NCBI GenBank assembly: GCA_017940545.1
Contig: JAGAYI010000059.1
Coordinates: 1-64,000, forward strand
DNA length: 64,000 nt
Origin: Prevotella sp.
GTDB lineage: Bacteria; Bacteroidota; Bacteroidia; Bacteroidales; Bacteroidaceae
Direction: 5' to 3'
Under the pieces are notes generated by a model that did not search any database, had not been told where the DNA came from, and worked only from the letters and a program-made list of their open reading frames with translations. Made by a program: the position numbers and the translations under genes. Within the stretch, counting starts at the first letter, position 1. Every line of letters begins with the position of its first letter. This document shows, piece by piece, positions 24,613-34,254 of this stretch.

Positions 24613-25523
24613 TAGGAATAATCTTCCACACCACCCCACGTGGTGTCAACCATAATCAGGCTCCTTGCCCCGGCAGATTCGCCTGACGGGCTTGATTCCC
24701 CCTCAGTAAAGAAATAGCCGGAGAACTGCGTAATCACGTTACTCTCCATGGCAGCCTTCAAATCTTTAGTGAAGAGAGCCGTGCCGTTCTCGTCCTGCGC
24801 CTCAATGTGGAAGTTGACCTCCTGTCCGTCACCATGTGGAAAGGTATATAGCTCAAATTCCAAGGGCTTGTCGTCAGTCGTAGCATCCAAATTGAAATAG
24901 ACTTTCTGTTGGGAGTTGGCATTCCCTACACCCGTCGTAGCATCTAACGTGGCGCTACCACCAGTATAGTAGAAATAAAACCTTTTGACCGACGACGGTT
25001 TCGGGTCTTTCGTTATTAAGCGAAGCATGGCAGAGGCACGGTCAAGGGTATATTCCTGCTCCCCCATGTCGTCGGAAACCGTGAGGTTGCCATAGTAGTA
25101 AAATGTGTCCGTAAAACCCGTTCCTCCGGAAGCCGTCACATTCGAGAATTTAACCTGGTTGGGTTTGGTCGTCGTAGGGTTTGCCTCACCGCTATGTCCA
25201 AGAATCAGCAGCTGATAATTACCATTGTCCAGCGTCATGGCAGATGTGCCGAAATCGCTGTCGCCCAGCTTCTGATTGTCGTATTTCACGCGCTGGCCGT
25301 TCTGATATACCGCGAAGCAGAGCCTGCTGCATGCCTGTTCCACAGGCACCATGCCACGAGTAGAGCCCTCGTTGGGGAAGGCCTCCACATCAGCAACCGT
25401 CAACACTACATTTCCCTTGTCCTTTGTAGATGTTGCTGTTTGGTCAAGGATAACTTTCTCACAGCTGACCAGCAACAGCAGGCAAACACCTGCCAACAAA
25501 ACTGCACGGAACCAATTTCTCAT
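24609..25523 (-). CDS. FimB/Mfa2-family fimbrillin lipoprotein
   Basis: A 304-aa protein with a lipoprotein signal peptide (RAVLLAGVCLLLLVSC, mature EKVILDQTATS). The body matches FimB/Mfa2-type anchor or minor subunits of Bacteroidales fimbriae: a two-domain beta protein with GNYQLLILGHSGEA near 105 and YTLDRASAMLRLITKD near 155. It ends WGGVEDYSY. No major fimbrillin or tip genes lie next to it, so it may be an isolated accessory anchor. Its direction is away from tmRNA; its stop overlaps the phosphatase stop. Confidence 0.8.
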   Translation of the reverse strand: MRNWFRAVLLAGVCLLLLVSCEKVILDQTATSTKDKGNVVLTVADVEAFPNEGSTRGMVPVEQACSRLCFAVYQNGQRVKYDNQKLGDSDFGTSAMTLDNGNYQLLILGHSGEANPTTTKPNQVKFSNVTASGGTGFTDTFYYYGNLTVSDDMGEQEYTLDRASAMLRLITKDPKPSSVKRFYFYYTGGSATLDATTGVGNANSQQKVYFNLDATTDDKPLEFELYTFPHGDGQEVNFHIEAQDENGTALFTKDLKAAMESNVITQFSGYFFTEGESSPSGESAGARSLIMVDTTWGGVEDYSY

Positions 25524-25557
25524 AGTATATCAGCCCATTAAGAATAAACACAAACAG

Positions 25558-25954
25558 TGGAGATGGAGGGGTTCGAACCCTCGTCCGCACAAGGAAACCA
25601 TACGCTTTCTACACGCTTATTCCAGTCTTCATTTTCGAGTGCTGCCAAGACCTGGACCACCAAGCAGCACCTTATCCTCAAAAACTTCATCCCTGCATCG
25701 AGGCCTGCAAAGACTATTTCCGATTTAACCTGCACCGCTTGATCTCTGGATTCGGAACAACATCCTCGGAGCGATGTCTCGTTCTCCTACCTGGTAAGAG
25801 AATTAAGCTCGTAATCTACTGTGCTTCGATTAAGCAGCGAGAGCATACTTATTGTTGCCAATTAATTTTCTGTTCACTCAGATTTAGGAGGTAGCCAACG
25901 AGCCTCCGCGTGCTTACGTACCATCTCATCTTGCCGTCAAATCCAGTCATCCCC
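25558..25954 (-). ncRNA. ssrA: Transfer-messenger RNA (tmRNA)
   Basis: The 5' end GGGGATGACTGGATTTGACG (25954 down) and the 3' end with the T-arm GAGGGTTCGAACCCCTC and acceptor strand CATCTCC are typical of tmRNA. The 7-bp acceptor stem pairs GGGGATG with CATCTCC, with one G-T pair. CCA is not encoded. The tag frame at 25830-25859 reads GNNKYALAA and then TAA, close to known Bacteroidales tags ending YALAA. It rescues stalled ribosomes and tags the products for proteolysis. Length is about 397 nt. Confidence 0.95.
25830..25859 (-). other. tmRNA proteolysis-tag reading frame
   Basis: Encodes GNNKYALAA and a TAA stop within ssrA. The C-terminal ALAA is the protease recognition end. Confidence 0.92.
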
Positions 25955-25992
25955 AGAATTGTCAACAGCACCAGAAAAGGTAACTGAGCATG

Positions 25993-26000
25993 CAAATGTA
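25993..26000 (-). promoter_or_regulatory. -7 box for ssrA
   Basis: The minus strand reads TACATTTG, about 40 bases before the mature tmRNA 5' end, which implies a processed 5' leader. Confidence 0.6.
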
Positions 26001-26121
26001 CAACTTTTTTTGAAAGTATGCAAGATTTTCAAAAAAAAGTATAGAGAATAACAATATTTTTCTGGAAATGTAGTTTATAAATATGTATTATTATATCATA
26101 ACGCTAAGGAAAAAAGAAAAC

Positions 26122-28635
26122 ATGAAACGATATATCTTTTCTCTATGGATACTTCTGGCTGTGGCAACAACAACCTTTGCACAGTCAATGACCGACCAGC
26201 AGGTCATGCAGTTTTACTTAGAACAGCGGCAGCAGGGTGTCAGCCAGCAGCAAATAGTGACAAAGCTGATGCAACGTGGTGTCAACATCCAACAACTGCA
26301 ACGCATTCGCAAGAAGTACGAGCAACAGCAGAACAACAGCGGCTTAGGAACAGTTAACATCACCACCAATCCGGACGACAGCCGCCTACGGCAGAATAAC
26401 ACCCAAGTTAAGGAAGACCCGAACTCCACAACCTTCCGTCAAGGAAACGACCCGACCATCAGACGGCAGAACACCTACGATGCCAACGACCCCGAATACA
26501 TGGGCATGCACCAGGAGCTGAACGCCTTTATGCCAGACTCCATGGAGCTGGAACGCATGCGAATAGAGGAAGAAGTGCTCAACAGGAGCCGCAAACGCGT
26601 CTTCGGTCGTGACATTTTCAACAATAAGAACCTGACGTTTGAACCGACCATGAACATTGCCACGCCACGCAACTACACGTTAGGCCCCGGCGATGCCGTC
26701 TATGTCGATGTGTGGGGAGCCTCCCACAACTCATTCCAGAGCACAGTATCACCTGATGGCACCATTCAGATTGAAGGGTTCGGCCCCATTAGTGTCAGCG
26801 GACTGACCGTCGAACAGGCCAATGCCCGTCTGCGCTCCCAGTTAGGAGCCCGTTATCAGAGTTCCAAGATACGCCTCACCGTAGGCCAGACCAAGACCAT
26901 CATCGTTAACGTCATGGGCGAGGTCAACGTCCCGGGAACCTACACACTGTCAGCCTTCTCCACCGTCTTCAACGCACTCTACATGGCTGGCGGTATCAGC
27001 GAGATAGGAACCTTGCGCAACATCAAAGTCTATCGTAACAACCGGCAGATATCTACCGTCGATGTCTATGACTATATCCTCAACGGCAAACAGACCGGCA
27101 ACGTCCGTCTGGCCGATAACGATGTCATCATCGTCGGCCCCTACGAGAGTCTCGTCAACATTACCGGCAAGGTGAAGCGCCCCATGTTCTACGAGATGAA
27201 GAAGGCTGAAAGCGTCGGCGCCCTGCTGAACTATGCAGGCGGCTTCACAGGCGATGCCTACAAGAAGTCCGTCCGTATCATCCGCAAGACGGGCCAGCAA
27301 TACTCTGTCTTTAACGTCAGCGAGTTCGACATGGCCAAGTTCCCTGTCAGCGACGAAGACTCCGTAAGTGTTGACTCCGTCCTGCCCCGCTTCGCCAACA
27401 TGGTAGAGGTGAAGGGTGCCGTTTTCCGTCCCGGCATGTATCAGGTGGGAGGCGACATACAAAGTGTCCGCCAGCTGATAGAAAGCGCAGAAGGCGTTAC
27501 TGAAGAAGCATTTACCCCACATGCCATTCTGCACCGCATGAAACCCGACCGTACACTCGAAATGCTGTCAGTCGATCTGCAGGGAATCCTTGCCGGCACA
27601 GCAGCCGACATTCCCCTGCGCAATGAGGACGTTCTCTTCATACCCAGCAAGAAAGACATGCAGGAAGAGAAGACCATCACCATCCACGGTGAGGTGCGCA
27701 ACCCCGGCATCTATAAATACGCCGACAACGAGACCCTTGAAGACTTTGTCCTTCAGGCAGGTGGCTTGACCGATGCCGCCTCACTGGTAAAGGTCGATGT
27801 GGCACGTCGTCTGAAGAACCCCTCGGCAACAACAGCCTCCGACACCATTGCCCATACCTTCTCCTTTGCCCTCAAAGACGGTTTCGTCATTGACGGCGAG
27901 ACAGCCTTCAAGCTCATGCCGTACGATGAAGTTTATGTACGCACCAGTCCCGGCTACACCAAGCAGCAGAACATTACCATAGAAGGTGAGGTCAACTTCG
28001 AAGGCACTTATACGCTGAGCAAGAAGAGCCAGCGCCTGAGCGATGCCATTAAGATGACTGGCGGCCTTCGCTCAACGGCCTACCCCATAGGAGCACGCCT
28101 GGAGCGCCGCATCACCCCCGAGGAGCGACTGCGCATGCAGACCGTCCTGAAGATGGCACAAGCACAAAGCGGAGACCGTGACTCCATAGATATCAGCAAG
28201 CTGGACCTTGGCAGCACCTACTACGTAGGCATTCACTTAGACCAGGCACTCGCCAACCCAGGCTCTGACGACGACATTGTACTTCGTGAGGGCGACCGTA
28301 TCATCGTGCCGGAATACACTAACACCGTCAAGATCAGCGGCGACGTGATGTACCCCAACACCGTTACCTACCGCGAAGGAAAAGGTGTTAAGTACTACAT
28401 CAACCAAGCCGGCGGCTGGGGCAACCGGGCCAAGAAAAGCAAGACCTATATTATTTACATGAATGGAACCGTGGCCCGTGTCGGCTATAACACCAAGATA
28501 CTTCCCGGCAGTGAAATCGTCGTGCCCAGCAAGCCCAAGAACAGCCGTCTGACACTGCCTGAAATCATGAGCATCGGTACCGGTACAGCCTCTATTGCCA
28601 CCATGATAGCCTCCATTGCCAACTTATTGAAGTAA
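26122..28635 (+). CDS. Outer-membrane polysaccharide export protein (Wza-like, multiple SLBB domains)
   Basis: An 837-aa exported protein. The signal peptide is MKRYIFSLWILLAVATTTFA. A helical, Gln-rich N-terminal part (about 20-110) contains QQQIVTKLMQRGVNIQQLQR. The polysaccharide biosynthesis/export domain starts near 190 (YTLGPGDAVYVDVWGASHNS). Repeated SLBB modules follow, seen in NVMGEVNVPGTYTLS, INITGKVKRPMFYEMKKA-like segments, ITIHGEVRNPGIYKYADNET and ITIEGEVNFEGTYTLSK. It exports capsule or exopolysaccharide through the outer membrane. It is the first gene of the polysaccharide locus. I chose MKRYIF rather than the upstream ATG because that gives a normal signal peptide. Confidence 0.9.
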   Translation: MKRYIFSLWILLAVATTTFAQSMTDQQVMQFYLEQRQQGVSQQQIVTKLMQRGVNIQQLQRIRKKYEQQQNNSGLGTVNITTNPDDSRLRQNNTQVKEDPNSTTFRQGNDPTIRRQNTYDANDPEYMGMHQELNAFMPDSMELERMRIEEEVLNRSRKRVFGRDIFNNKNLTFEPTMNIATPRNYTLGPGDAVYVDVWGASHNSFQSTVSPDGTIQIEGFGPISVSGLTVEQANARLRSQLGARYQSSKIRLTVGQTKTIIVNVMGEVNVPGTYTLSAFSTVFNALYMAGGISEIGTLRNIKVYRNNRQISTVDVYDYILNGKQTGNVRLADNDVIIVGPYESLVNITGKVKRPMFYEMKKAESVGALLNYAGGFTGDAYKKSVRIIRKTGQQYSVFNVSEFDMAKFPVSDEDSVSVDSVLPRFANMVEVKGAVFRPGMYQVGGDIQSVRQLIESAEGVTEEAFTPHAILHRMKPDRTLEMLSVDLQGILAGTAADIPLRNEDVLFIPSKKDMQEEKTITIHGEVRNPGIYKYADNETLEDFVLQAGGLTDAASLVKVDVARRLKNPSATTASDTIAHTFSFALKDGFVIDGETAFKLMPYDEVYVRTSPGYTKQQNITIEGEVNFEGTYTLSKKSQRLSDAIKMTGGLRSTAYPIGARLERRITPEERLRMQTVLKMAQAQSGDRDSIDISKLDLGSTYYVGIHLDQALANPGSDDDIVLREGDRIIVPEYTNTVKISGDVMYPNTVTYREGKGVKYYINQAGGWGNRAKKSKTYIIYMNGTVARVGYNTKILPGSEIVVPSKPKNSRLTLPEIMSIGTGTASIATMIASIANLLK

Positions 28636-28722
28636 AACAACCTCAATTATACAAAAACAATCATAACGCAACTTTGAGGAAGTTTTTGGGTACAAAAGCA
28701 TTGCCAATTCGGAAAAATATCT

Positions 28723-28730
28723 TATCTTTG
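28723..28730 (+). promoter_or_regulatory. -7 box before the ATPase relic
   Basis: TATCTTTG followed by GCAGC, typical of the stand-alone AAA ATPase genes in this locus. Confidence 0.6.
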
Positions 28731-28816
28731 CAGCCGTGAAAAGTCATGAAATTCGTGACCACATTCCCGATTTTATATAAAAAATCCGGAATACGATTAC
28801 TAAATTTACATGGATT

Positions 28817-29105
28817 ATGTATAAAAGAGCATTTGATATTGAACACAAGTTGGATGAGGGAATGTTTCTTTTTGGCGCACGCCAGACGGGGAAATCCACT
28901 CTACTGAAAGAGCGGTTTAAAGGAGCCATCTATTACGATTTGCTCAATCCAAATGTCAGAAAGGCTCAAGTCCTTTAACGAGGAGCACCCTGATTGCCGA
29001 CTGGTTTTGGTCTCTCTCGACCCGATTACCCGCAAATCAGGAGACGAAGAACTTATATATGTATTAGACTTCCTGAGGATGCTTTGGAATGGTGAAATAT
29101 TCTAA
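28817..29105 (+). pseudogene. Remnant of an AAA/DUF4143-type ATPase gene (large internal deletion)
   Basis: The first 53 codons (28817-28978) encode an ATPase start with the Walker A motif LFGARQTGKSTLLKERF. A second frame, overlapping it (to 29105), encodes the family's C-terminal end (FNEEHPDCRLVLVSLDPITR to LDFLRMLWNGEIF). The roughly 300-residue middle is gone and the two parts are out of frame with each other. It has kept its promoter and sits between the export gene and the Wzz-like gene. Confidence 0.75.
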
Positions 29106-29201
29106 TTTGACATTTTCAGATGAAATATCCCCAAGATTATCTCATAAGCGCAATAAATACAACTTCTCACGCGTTATAATAATAACATGTAAACTATTTT
29201 T

Positions 29202-30251
29202 ATGGAAGAATCGAAGAAACAACCAGAAGTCATTGACCTAAGGGTCGTGATGAGCAAGATATGGAAGAACAAAAAACTGTTCTATAAGACACTCCCCATA
29301 GCCTTCGTGCTATCATGTATCTATATACTGAGCATCCCCCGCTATTACACCTCCGACGTAAAGTTAGCACCAGAATTAGATAATGGTATTAGCGGAGGAA
29401 CTTTAGGTGACATCGCCTCGTCATTAGGTTTCGACATTTCGACAGCCCAGACCAGCGACGCCATCTCCCCACTGCTCTACCCGGACTTGATGGAAGATAA
29501 CAAATTTGTAACCAACCTGTTCGGCATCCAGGTAGCTACTAAGGATGGTGAAGTAAAGGACAACTACTACAACTATCTGAAGAAGCGCCAAAAAAAGGCA
29601 TGGTGGATGTATCCTATTGGATGGATTAAGAATTTATTTCCCAAAGACGATAATGGGCAAGGAGCCAAAGGAGAACTTGACCCGTATCACCTTTCTAAAA
29701 AGGATAACAACCTTGTTGAAAAAATAAGGGACAACATCAAACTCAGCATCGATAAAAAAACAGGTGTTATTACTATTAATGTGACCGATCAAGACCCCAT
29801 CATTTGCAAAACGATAGCGGATACCTTAATGACCCGTCTTCAAGACTTTATTACAGAATACCGCACCAACAAGGCACGTGTAGATGTGGAATATTACAAG
29901 AAGCTCACAGCCGAAGCCAAACAGGAATACGAGAAGGCTCGTCAGCGTTATGGCAGTTATGCAGATGCAAACATGGACATCGTGCTTGAAAGCTATCGTT
30001 CCAAACGCGACGATTTGGAGAATGACATGCAGTTGAAGTTCAACGCTTATAGCACTATGAACACCCAACTACAAGCTGCCATGGCAAAAGTACAGGAACG
30101 CACTCCAGCCTTCACCGTCGTTAAAGGTGCTGCAGTACCCGTAAAACCAGCAGGCCCGAAACGCATGTTGTTTGTAGCAGGCATGTTGATCCTTACCTTT
30201 ATTGGCACTGCCTTCTACCTTGTTAGGAAAGACCTTCATTTTGCTTTTTAG
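29202..30251 (+). CDS. Wzz-like chain-length determinant protein
   Basis: A 349-aa inner-membrane protein with one helix near the N-terminus (about 30-48, KTLPIAFVLSCIYILSIP) and one near the C-terminus (about 322-340, MLFVAGMLILTFIGTAFYLV). A periplasmic coiled-coil-rich domain lies between them, with YYKKLTAEAKQEYEKARQRY near 230. The PAGPKRM segment before the second helix is typical of the Wzz/polysaccharide co-polymerase family, which sets polymer length together with Wzy. There is no tyrosine kinase domain. It is the second intact gene of the locus. Confidence 0.88.
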   Translation: MEESKKQPEVIDLRVVMSKIWKNKKLFYKTLPIAFVLSCIYILSIPRYYTSDVKLAPELDNGISGGTLGDIASSLGFDISTAQTSDAISPLLYPDLMEDNKFVTNLFGIQVATKDGEVKDNYYNYLKKRQKKAWWMYPIGWIKNLFPKDDNGQGAKGELDPYHLSKKDNNLVEKIRDNIKLSIDKKTGVITINVTDQDPIICKTIADTLMTRLQDFITEYRTNKARVDVEYYKKLTAEAKQEYEKARQRYGSYADANMDIVLESYRSKRDDLENDMQLKFNAYSTMNTQLQAAMAKVQERTPAFTVVKGAAVPVKPAGPKRMLFVAGMLILTFIGTAFYLVRKDLHFAF

Positions 30252-30272
30252 TGCCATCTACAATTCTATCGC

Positions 30273-31613
30273 ATGGAATTATTACAACACATTACCAGCA
30301 AGTTGCATCTTTCGGGAACGAAAGAAGCTATTGTCCAAAACTTGTTCTGGGCAGTGTTGGGTAAAATTGTAAATTTGTGTAGCGGACTACTGGTGGGTAT
30401 TATTGTCGCACGTTATCTTGGTCCAGAACAATATGGTCTAATGAACTATGTCATCAGCTACGTTTTCCTTTTCCAGACATTTGCGCTCTTCGGACTTGAC
30501 TCCATAGAAATACGGGAAGAGGCCCGCGGGCAAAAACCTTACACAACAATTATCGGTACGGCATTCTTTCTGAAACTTTTCTTCGGCTGTTGCTTCATCG
30601 TCTTAGCAATTCTTACCTCATGGTTGATGGAGGCAGACCTCTACACGACACTATTGATAGCCATTTACTCTCTGGTTGTTGTTCTTAATTCACTGATTGT
30701 CATCCGCAATTATTTTACAGCCATTGTACAGAACGAATATGTTGTCAAGGCAGAAATAAGTCGGAGCGTCATAAGTATCATTATTAAACTGATACTTCTG
30801 TTTCTTCACGCTAATCTGACATGGTTTATCACTGCCTACATGTTTGACTTCGTGTTGTTAGGCACCGGCTATTTGATGGCATACCGCACAAAAATTGGCT
30901 CACTGAGAGAATGGCATTTTGACCGTGATTATGCAAGATTTCTGTTAAAAGAGTCTTTCCCACTACTACTGACCAATGCCGCAGTCATCATCTACCAGCG
31001 TATCGACCAAGTGATGATTGGCAGCATGATTGACAAAAGTGCCGTCGGCTTCTTTTCTGTAGCAGCAAGATTCACCGAAGTCTTGGTGTTTTTGCCTATG
31101 ATACTGGCACAAACCATAACGCCAATACTTGTAAAAGCAAGAGAACGTGATGTTGCGGAATACAAAGTAAAAGCTCAGCAATTCATGAATTTCTCGTTTT
31201 GGCTGTCATTGGCAGCATCTGCTATTGTTTCCGTATTGGCCTATTGGCTCATCCGCTATACTTTCGGGCCAGCTTACCTGCCAGCTGTCGCCGTGCTTCA
31301 GGTCATGGCATTCAAGGCTGCCAGCGTTGCGCTGTCTAATACAGCAGGCTCCATGATTGTCACCGAAGGATTACAGCGATGGGCTATTCTTCGCGATGGT
31401 TTCGGTTGCCTTGTCTGTGTTGTACTCAACTATCTACTGTTACCTCGCTACGGCATCTTGGCAGCAGCCTTTGTGTCTATTGCCAGCAACATTGCCGCTG
31501 GCTATTTGGCTGATGCATTGGTGCCTGCTTACCGGCATTTGTTTGTTTGCCAAACGAGAACACTCCTATTTGGGTGGAGGAATATTAAGAACATAAAATC
31601 AATTCTTACATAG
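30273..31613 (+). CDS. Wzx-type polysaccharide flippase
   Basis: A 446-aa integral membrane protein with about 12-14 helices of the MATE/MOP exporter family (NLFWAVLGKIVNLCSGLLVG near residue 24, ARYLGPEQYGLMNYVISYVF near 45-64). It would move lipid-linked repeat units across the inner membrane. AT content is higher than in the flanking housekeeping genes. It starts 22 bases after the Wzz-like gene and is followed 6 bases later by the polymerase gene, so the three form an operon. Confidence 0.9.
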   Translation: MELLQHITSKLHLSGTKEAIVQNLFWAVLGKIVNLCSGLLVGIIVARYLGPEQYGLMNYVISYVFLFQTFALFGLDSIEIREEARGQKPYTTIIGTAFFLKLFFGCCFIVLAILTSWLMEADLYTTLLIAIYSLVVVLNSLIVIRNYFTAIVQNEYVVKAEISRSVISIIIKLILLFLHANLTWFITAYMFDFVLLGTGYLMAYRTKIGSLREWHFDRDYARFLLKESFPLLLTNAAVIIYQRIDQVMIGSMIDKSAVGFFSVAARFTEVLVFLPMILAQTITPILVKARERDVAEYKVKAQQFMNFSFWLSLAASAIVSVLAYWLIRYTFGPAYLPAVAVLQVMAFKAASVALSNTAGSMIVTEGLQRWAILRDGFGCLVCVVLNYLLLPRYGILAAAFVSIASNIAAGYLADALVPAYRHLFVCQTRTLLFGWRNIKNIKSILT

Positions 31614-31618
31614 AAACC

Positions 31619-32875
31619 ATGCTGTTAATACCACTCATATATTTCATTTTGCTTGCTGCATATTTTTATATGAAGCACAAATGTTTTAATCTTGATATTG
31701 CAGCAACTATCATATTGATTACCATATCATTTTTCTCCATTCTCATTGACATTAATGATGTTTATGGGGATTATGGTATCAATGAGTATTCTGTAACACT
31801 GCCTACAATTTTACTATATTGTGTTCAATGGACGATAATACTGCTACCCATACACTATATATCCTGTATAAAACTACAAAAGCACGAATCACATAAACAA
31901 CTTTTTTTATTTATTTTAATCATCATACTCATTGCCTCTTCTTCAATCATGATTGCTACTAGTCTTTCTGATATTAAGGAAGCATTGATTATGGATATGG
32001 TTGACGTTTACAAGCAGAATGACACATTACGTTCATTAGGAGGGCATGGGGAGAGCAACTACCTTATGTTGATACCACAAATATTCGTGGCTGCCCCATT
32101 CCCTACACTGGCTTTATTCCTTTGGTTCTACCTTAAAACATTTACAAAGGTCCCTGCCATCATCCGAATGGGACTTCTTGTGGCATCTATTGTCCAAGCG
32201 ATTCTATCTATTATCGTTGCAGGTCGAGCAGCTCTAATTTATTGGATTTTCGACTTTTTCCTACTCTTTGGATACTTTTACCAATATCTTTCACCGCGCT
32301 TAAAAAAAGGAATTTCCATTGCCTCTATTGCAATTGGAGGTATAATCATCACACAATTATTGATAATTACCATATCTCGATTTGGAGAAGATTCCGGAAG
32401 AGGTGGTAAAGTAGACCCTCTGATATCATTATACGCTTATGCAGGCCAACATGTCAACAACTTTTGCGCTGTCATTTCCGAAGGTGGCAACGCTCCATTA
32501 CAATTAGGGCGCGTATTACCTCTGACTAATAAAATAATGAACCATCAGGATTTTGACCTTATTCAGCATTATGAAAACATCCATGCATCTGTAAACATCA
32601 TCGTCAATGTATTCGACACTTTTGGAGGGGAAATATTTCTTGATTTGGGTTGGTTCGGATATATCGTATTTTTCTTTGTATGGTTATTTGTCACCCAAAT
32701 CATTAGATATAATTGGCAGGAAATGACATTCTACCGAGCATTTTTACTAATAATACTCATTGCATTTTTCACCCGTGGTCTCTTTGCATGGCCATTTGTA
32801 GGCCACTATACGACAATAGCAATCATGATTGTTCTGCTTTGCAGTTTCCTGTTCAAATACGCATTCAAAACATGA
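31619..32875 (+). CDS. Wzy-like polysaccharide polymerase (O-antigen ligase/polymerase type)
   Basis: A 418-aa, very hydrophobic and AT-rich protein with about 10-12 helices and a large outer loop (about 265-350) containing GGHGESN-like and RGGKVDPLISLYAYAGQHVN segments. The position between flippase and glycosyltransferases and the topology fit Wzy, which joins repeat units in the periplasm. Sequence conservation in this family is low, so the call rests on context and topology. Its final 17 codons recur in diverged form at 34204-34254. Confidence 0.75.
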   Translation: MLLIPLIYFILLAAYFYMKHKCFNLDIAATIILITISFFSILIDINDVYGDYGINEYSVTLPTILLYCVQWTIILLPIHYISCIKLQKHESHKQLFLFILIIILIASSSIMIATSLSDIKEALIMDMVDVYKQNDTLRSLGGHGESNYLMLIPQIFVAAPFPTLALFLWFYLKTFTKVPAIIRMGLLVASIVQAILSIIVAGRAALIYWIFDFFLLFGYFYQYLSPRLKKGISIASIAIGGIIITQLLIITISRFGEDSGRGGKVDPLISLYAYAGQHVNNFCAVISEGGNAPLQLGRVLPLTNKIMNHQDFDLIQHYENIHASVNIIVNVFDTFGGEIFLDLGWFGYIVFFFVWLFVTQIIRYNWQEMTFYRAFLLIILIAFFTRGLFAWPFVGHYTTIAIMIVLLCSFLFKYAFKT

Positions 32876-32939
32876 AGCACAATAAAGAACTTTCGAATAT
32901 TTTTTTTTGAAAAGATTTAGTCTTTCCAATATTTTTTTG

Positions 32940-32947
32940 TACCTTTG
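32940..32947 (+). promoter_or_regulatory. -7 box for the first AAA ATPase gene
   Basis: TACCTTTG followed by GCACC, 25 bases before the ATG. Confidence 0.7.
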
Positions 32948-32972
32948 CACCACCTAACAAAAAATCCTTGAG

Positions 32973-34181
32973 ATGGAGGAGACATCAATAAGCGGACTAT
33001 ACCGCACATCGGCCAGACTGGTTGGACAAACAACAACCAACTTCCACAGATACCTGTATGATAAAATCTGTTGGGCAAACAAGTTGATTGCCATAAAAGG
33101 AGCGAGGGGTGTAGGTAAGACTACCATGATGTTGCAGAGCATCAAGGAGCGGTTTGCGGAGCACCCTGAACGTGCTCTCTATGTTTCTTTGGACAATCTA
33201 TGGTTCGCCAATCATTCTCTAAGCGAAGTTGTGGAGTATCACTACACCCACGGCGGAACTCATCTGTTCATTGACGAGGTACATAAATATCCTTCATGGC
33301 AGACGCTAATAAAGAATATCTACGACGAATACCCTGACCTGCATGTAGCATTTACCGGTTCATCAATGCTGAAGATTGACAACAGCAAGGCCGACCTATC
33401 CCGGCGTATGTCTGACTATACCCTTCATGGGCTCTCATTCAGGGAGTACCTCAGTTTTGAGGCAGGCATAGATGTGCCAGTGGTTAGTTTGGAAGAGTTA
33501 TTGAATGACCATGTCCGCATAGCCATGCAGTTGACGTCAAAAACAAAGGTATTGCCATTATTTGAGACCTATCTTGAGTATGGCTATTATCCTTTCTACA
33601 AAGAGGAAATGGACGATTACTACGAACGTCTGAAGAAAACCATCTATGTCATTCTAAACGAAGACATACCTGCTATTGAGGAGATAACCTACCCCACCGT
33701 GCAGAAGCTTCAGCGTATGCTGATGATTCTGGCCGAGCGAGTACCTCAAACACCAAAGATGAACGAATTGTATGCCATTCTTGAGACCACCAGAGAACAG
33801 GGACTGAAGATGATGGGACTGCTACAACGTGCCACACTGCTACAACTTTTATCCACAGAGACAAGAGAATTCCACCATCTGCTAAAGCCCGACAAAATAT
33901 ATCTGAACAATCCAAACTTGATGTATGCACTCACCGTACAGCCAGACAAGGGGACGTTGAGGGAAACTTTCTTCATCAATCAACTGTCGGCAGTAGCAGA
34001 TGTCAGCTACCCGCGCAAGGGAGATTTTCTGGTTAACCACAAATATCTGTTTGAGGTTGGCGGCAAGAACAAGACTTTCAACCAGATAAAAGGCATCCCC
34101 GATGGTTTTCTTGCCACAGACGGTATTGAAACTGGCTTTGGCAACCGAGTTCCTTTGTGGATGTTCGGATTGCTTTATTAG
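32973..34181 (+). CDS. AAA+ ATPase, DUF4143 family
   Basis: A 402-aa cytoplasmic protein. The Walker A is IKGARGVGKTTMML near residue 42, and a Walker B-like LFIDEVHKYPSW follows near 98. Next are the sensor segment VAFTGSSMLKIDNSKADLSR and the DUF4143 C-terminal domain (YLNNPNLMYAL, then a nuclease-like FLVNHKYLFEVGGKNKTFNQ). The family is widespread in Bacteroidetes, often in several copies per genome, with no settled function. It has its own promoter and interrupts the polysaccharide genes, lying between the polymerase gene and a relic of another polymerase gene. Confidence 0.85.
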   Translation: MEETSISGLYRTSARLVGQTTTNFHRYLYDKICWANKLIAIKGARGVGKTTMMLQSIKERFAEHPERALYVSLDNLWFANHSLSEVVEYHYTHGGTHLFIDEVHKYPSWQTLIKNIYDEYPDLHVAFTGSSMLKIDNSKADLSRRMSDYTLHGLSFREYLSFEAGIDVPVVSLEELLNDHVRIAMQLTSKTKVLPLFETYLEYGYYPFYKEEMDDYYERLKKTIYVILNEDIPAIEEITYPTVQKLQRMLMILAERVPQTPKMNELYAILETTREQGLKMMGLLQRATLLQLLSTETREFHHLLKPDKIYLNNPNLMYALTVQPDKGTLRETFFINQLSAVADVSYPRKGDFLVNHKYLFEVGGKNKTFNQIKGIPDGFLATDGIETGFGNRVPLWMFGLLY

Positions 34182-34189
34182 CAGACTAA

Positions 34190-34254
34190 GACTTCAAAGT
34201 ATCATGATAGTCTTGGCGTGCAGCTTTTTGTTCAAATACATTTTCAAGATATGA
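34190..34254 (+). pseudogene. Relic of the 3' end of a second wzy gene
   Basis: The frame at 34204-34254 reads MIVLACSFLFKYIFKI and stops, against MIVLLCSFLFKYAFKT at the end of the intact polymerase (32825-32875). Most DNA differences fall at third codon positions, as expected for diverged homologs. The relic's TGA overlaps the ATG of the next glycosyltransferase, preserving an ancestral wzy-GT junction. Confidence 0.75.

Noticed and set aside
25558-26121. Genomic island attachment site at the tmRNA gene
   Set aside because: tmRNA borders the polysaccharide locus, but on its 5' side. I see no duplicated tmRNA 3' end and no integrase.
32876-32910. A 12-codon frame directly after wzy (ATGA overlap)
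   Set aside because: It ends in a poly-T stretch within the ATPase promoter region and does not resemble a glycosyltransferase start. It may be debris of the same recombination but cannot be supported as a gene.
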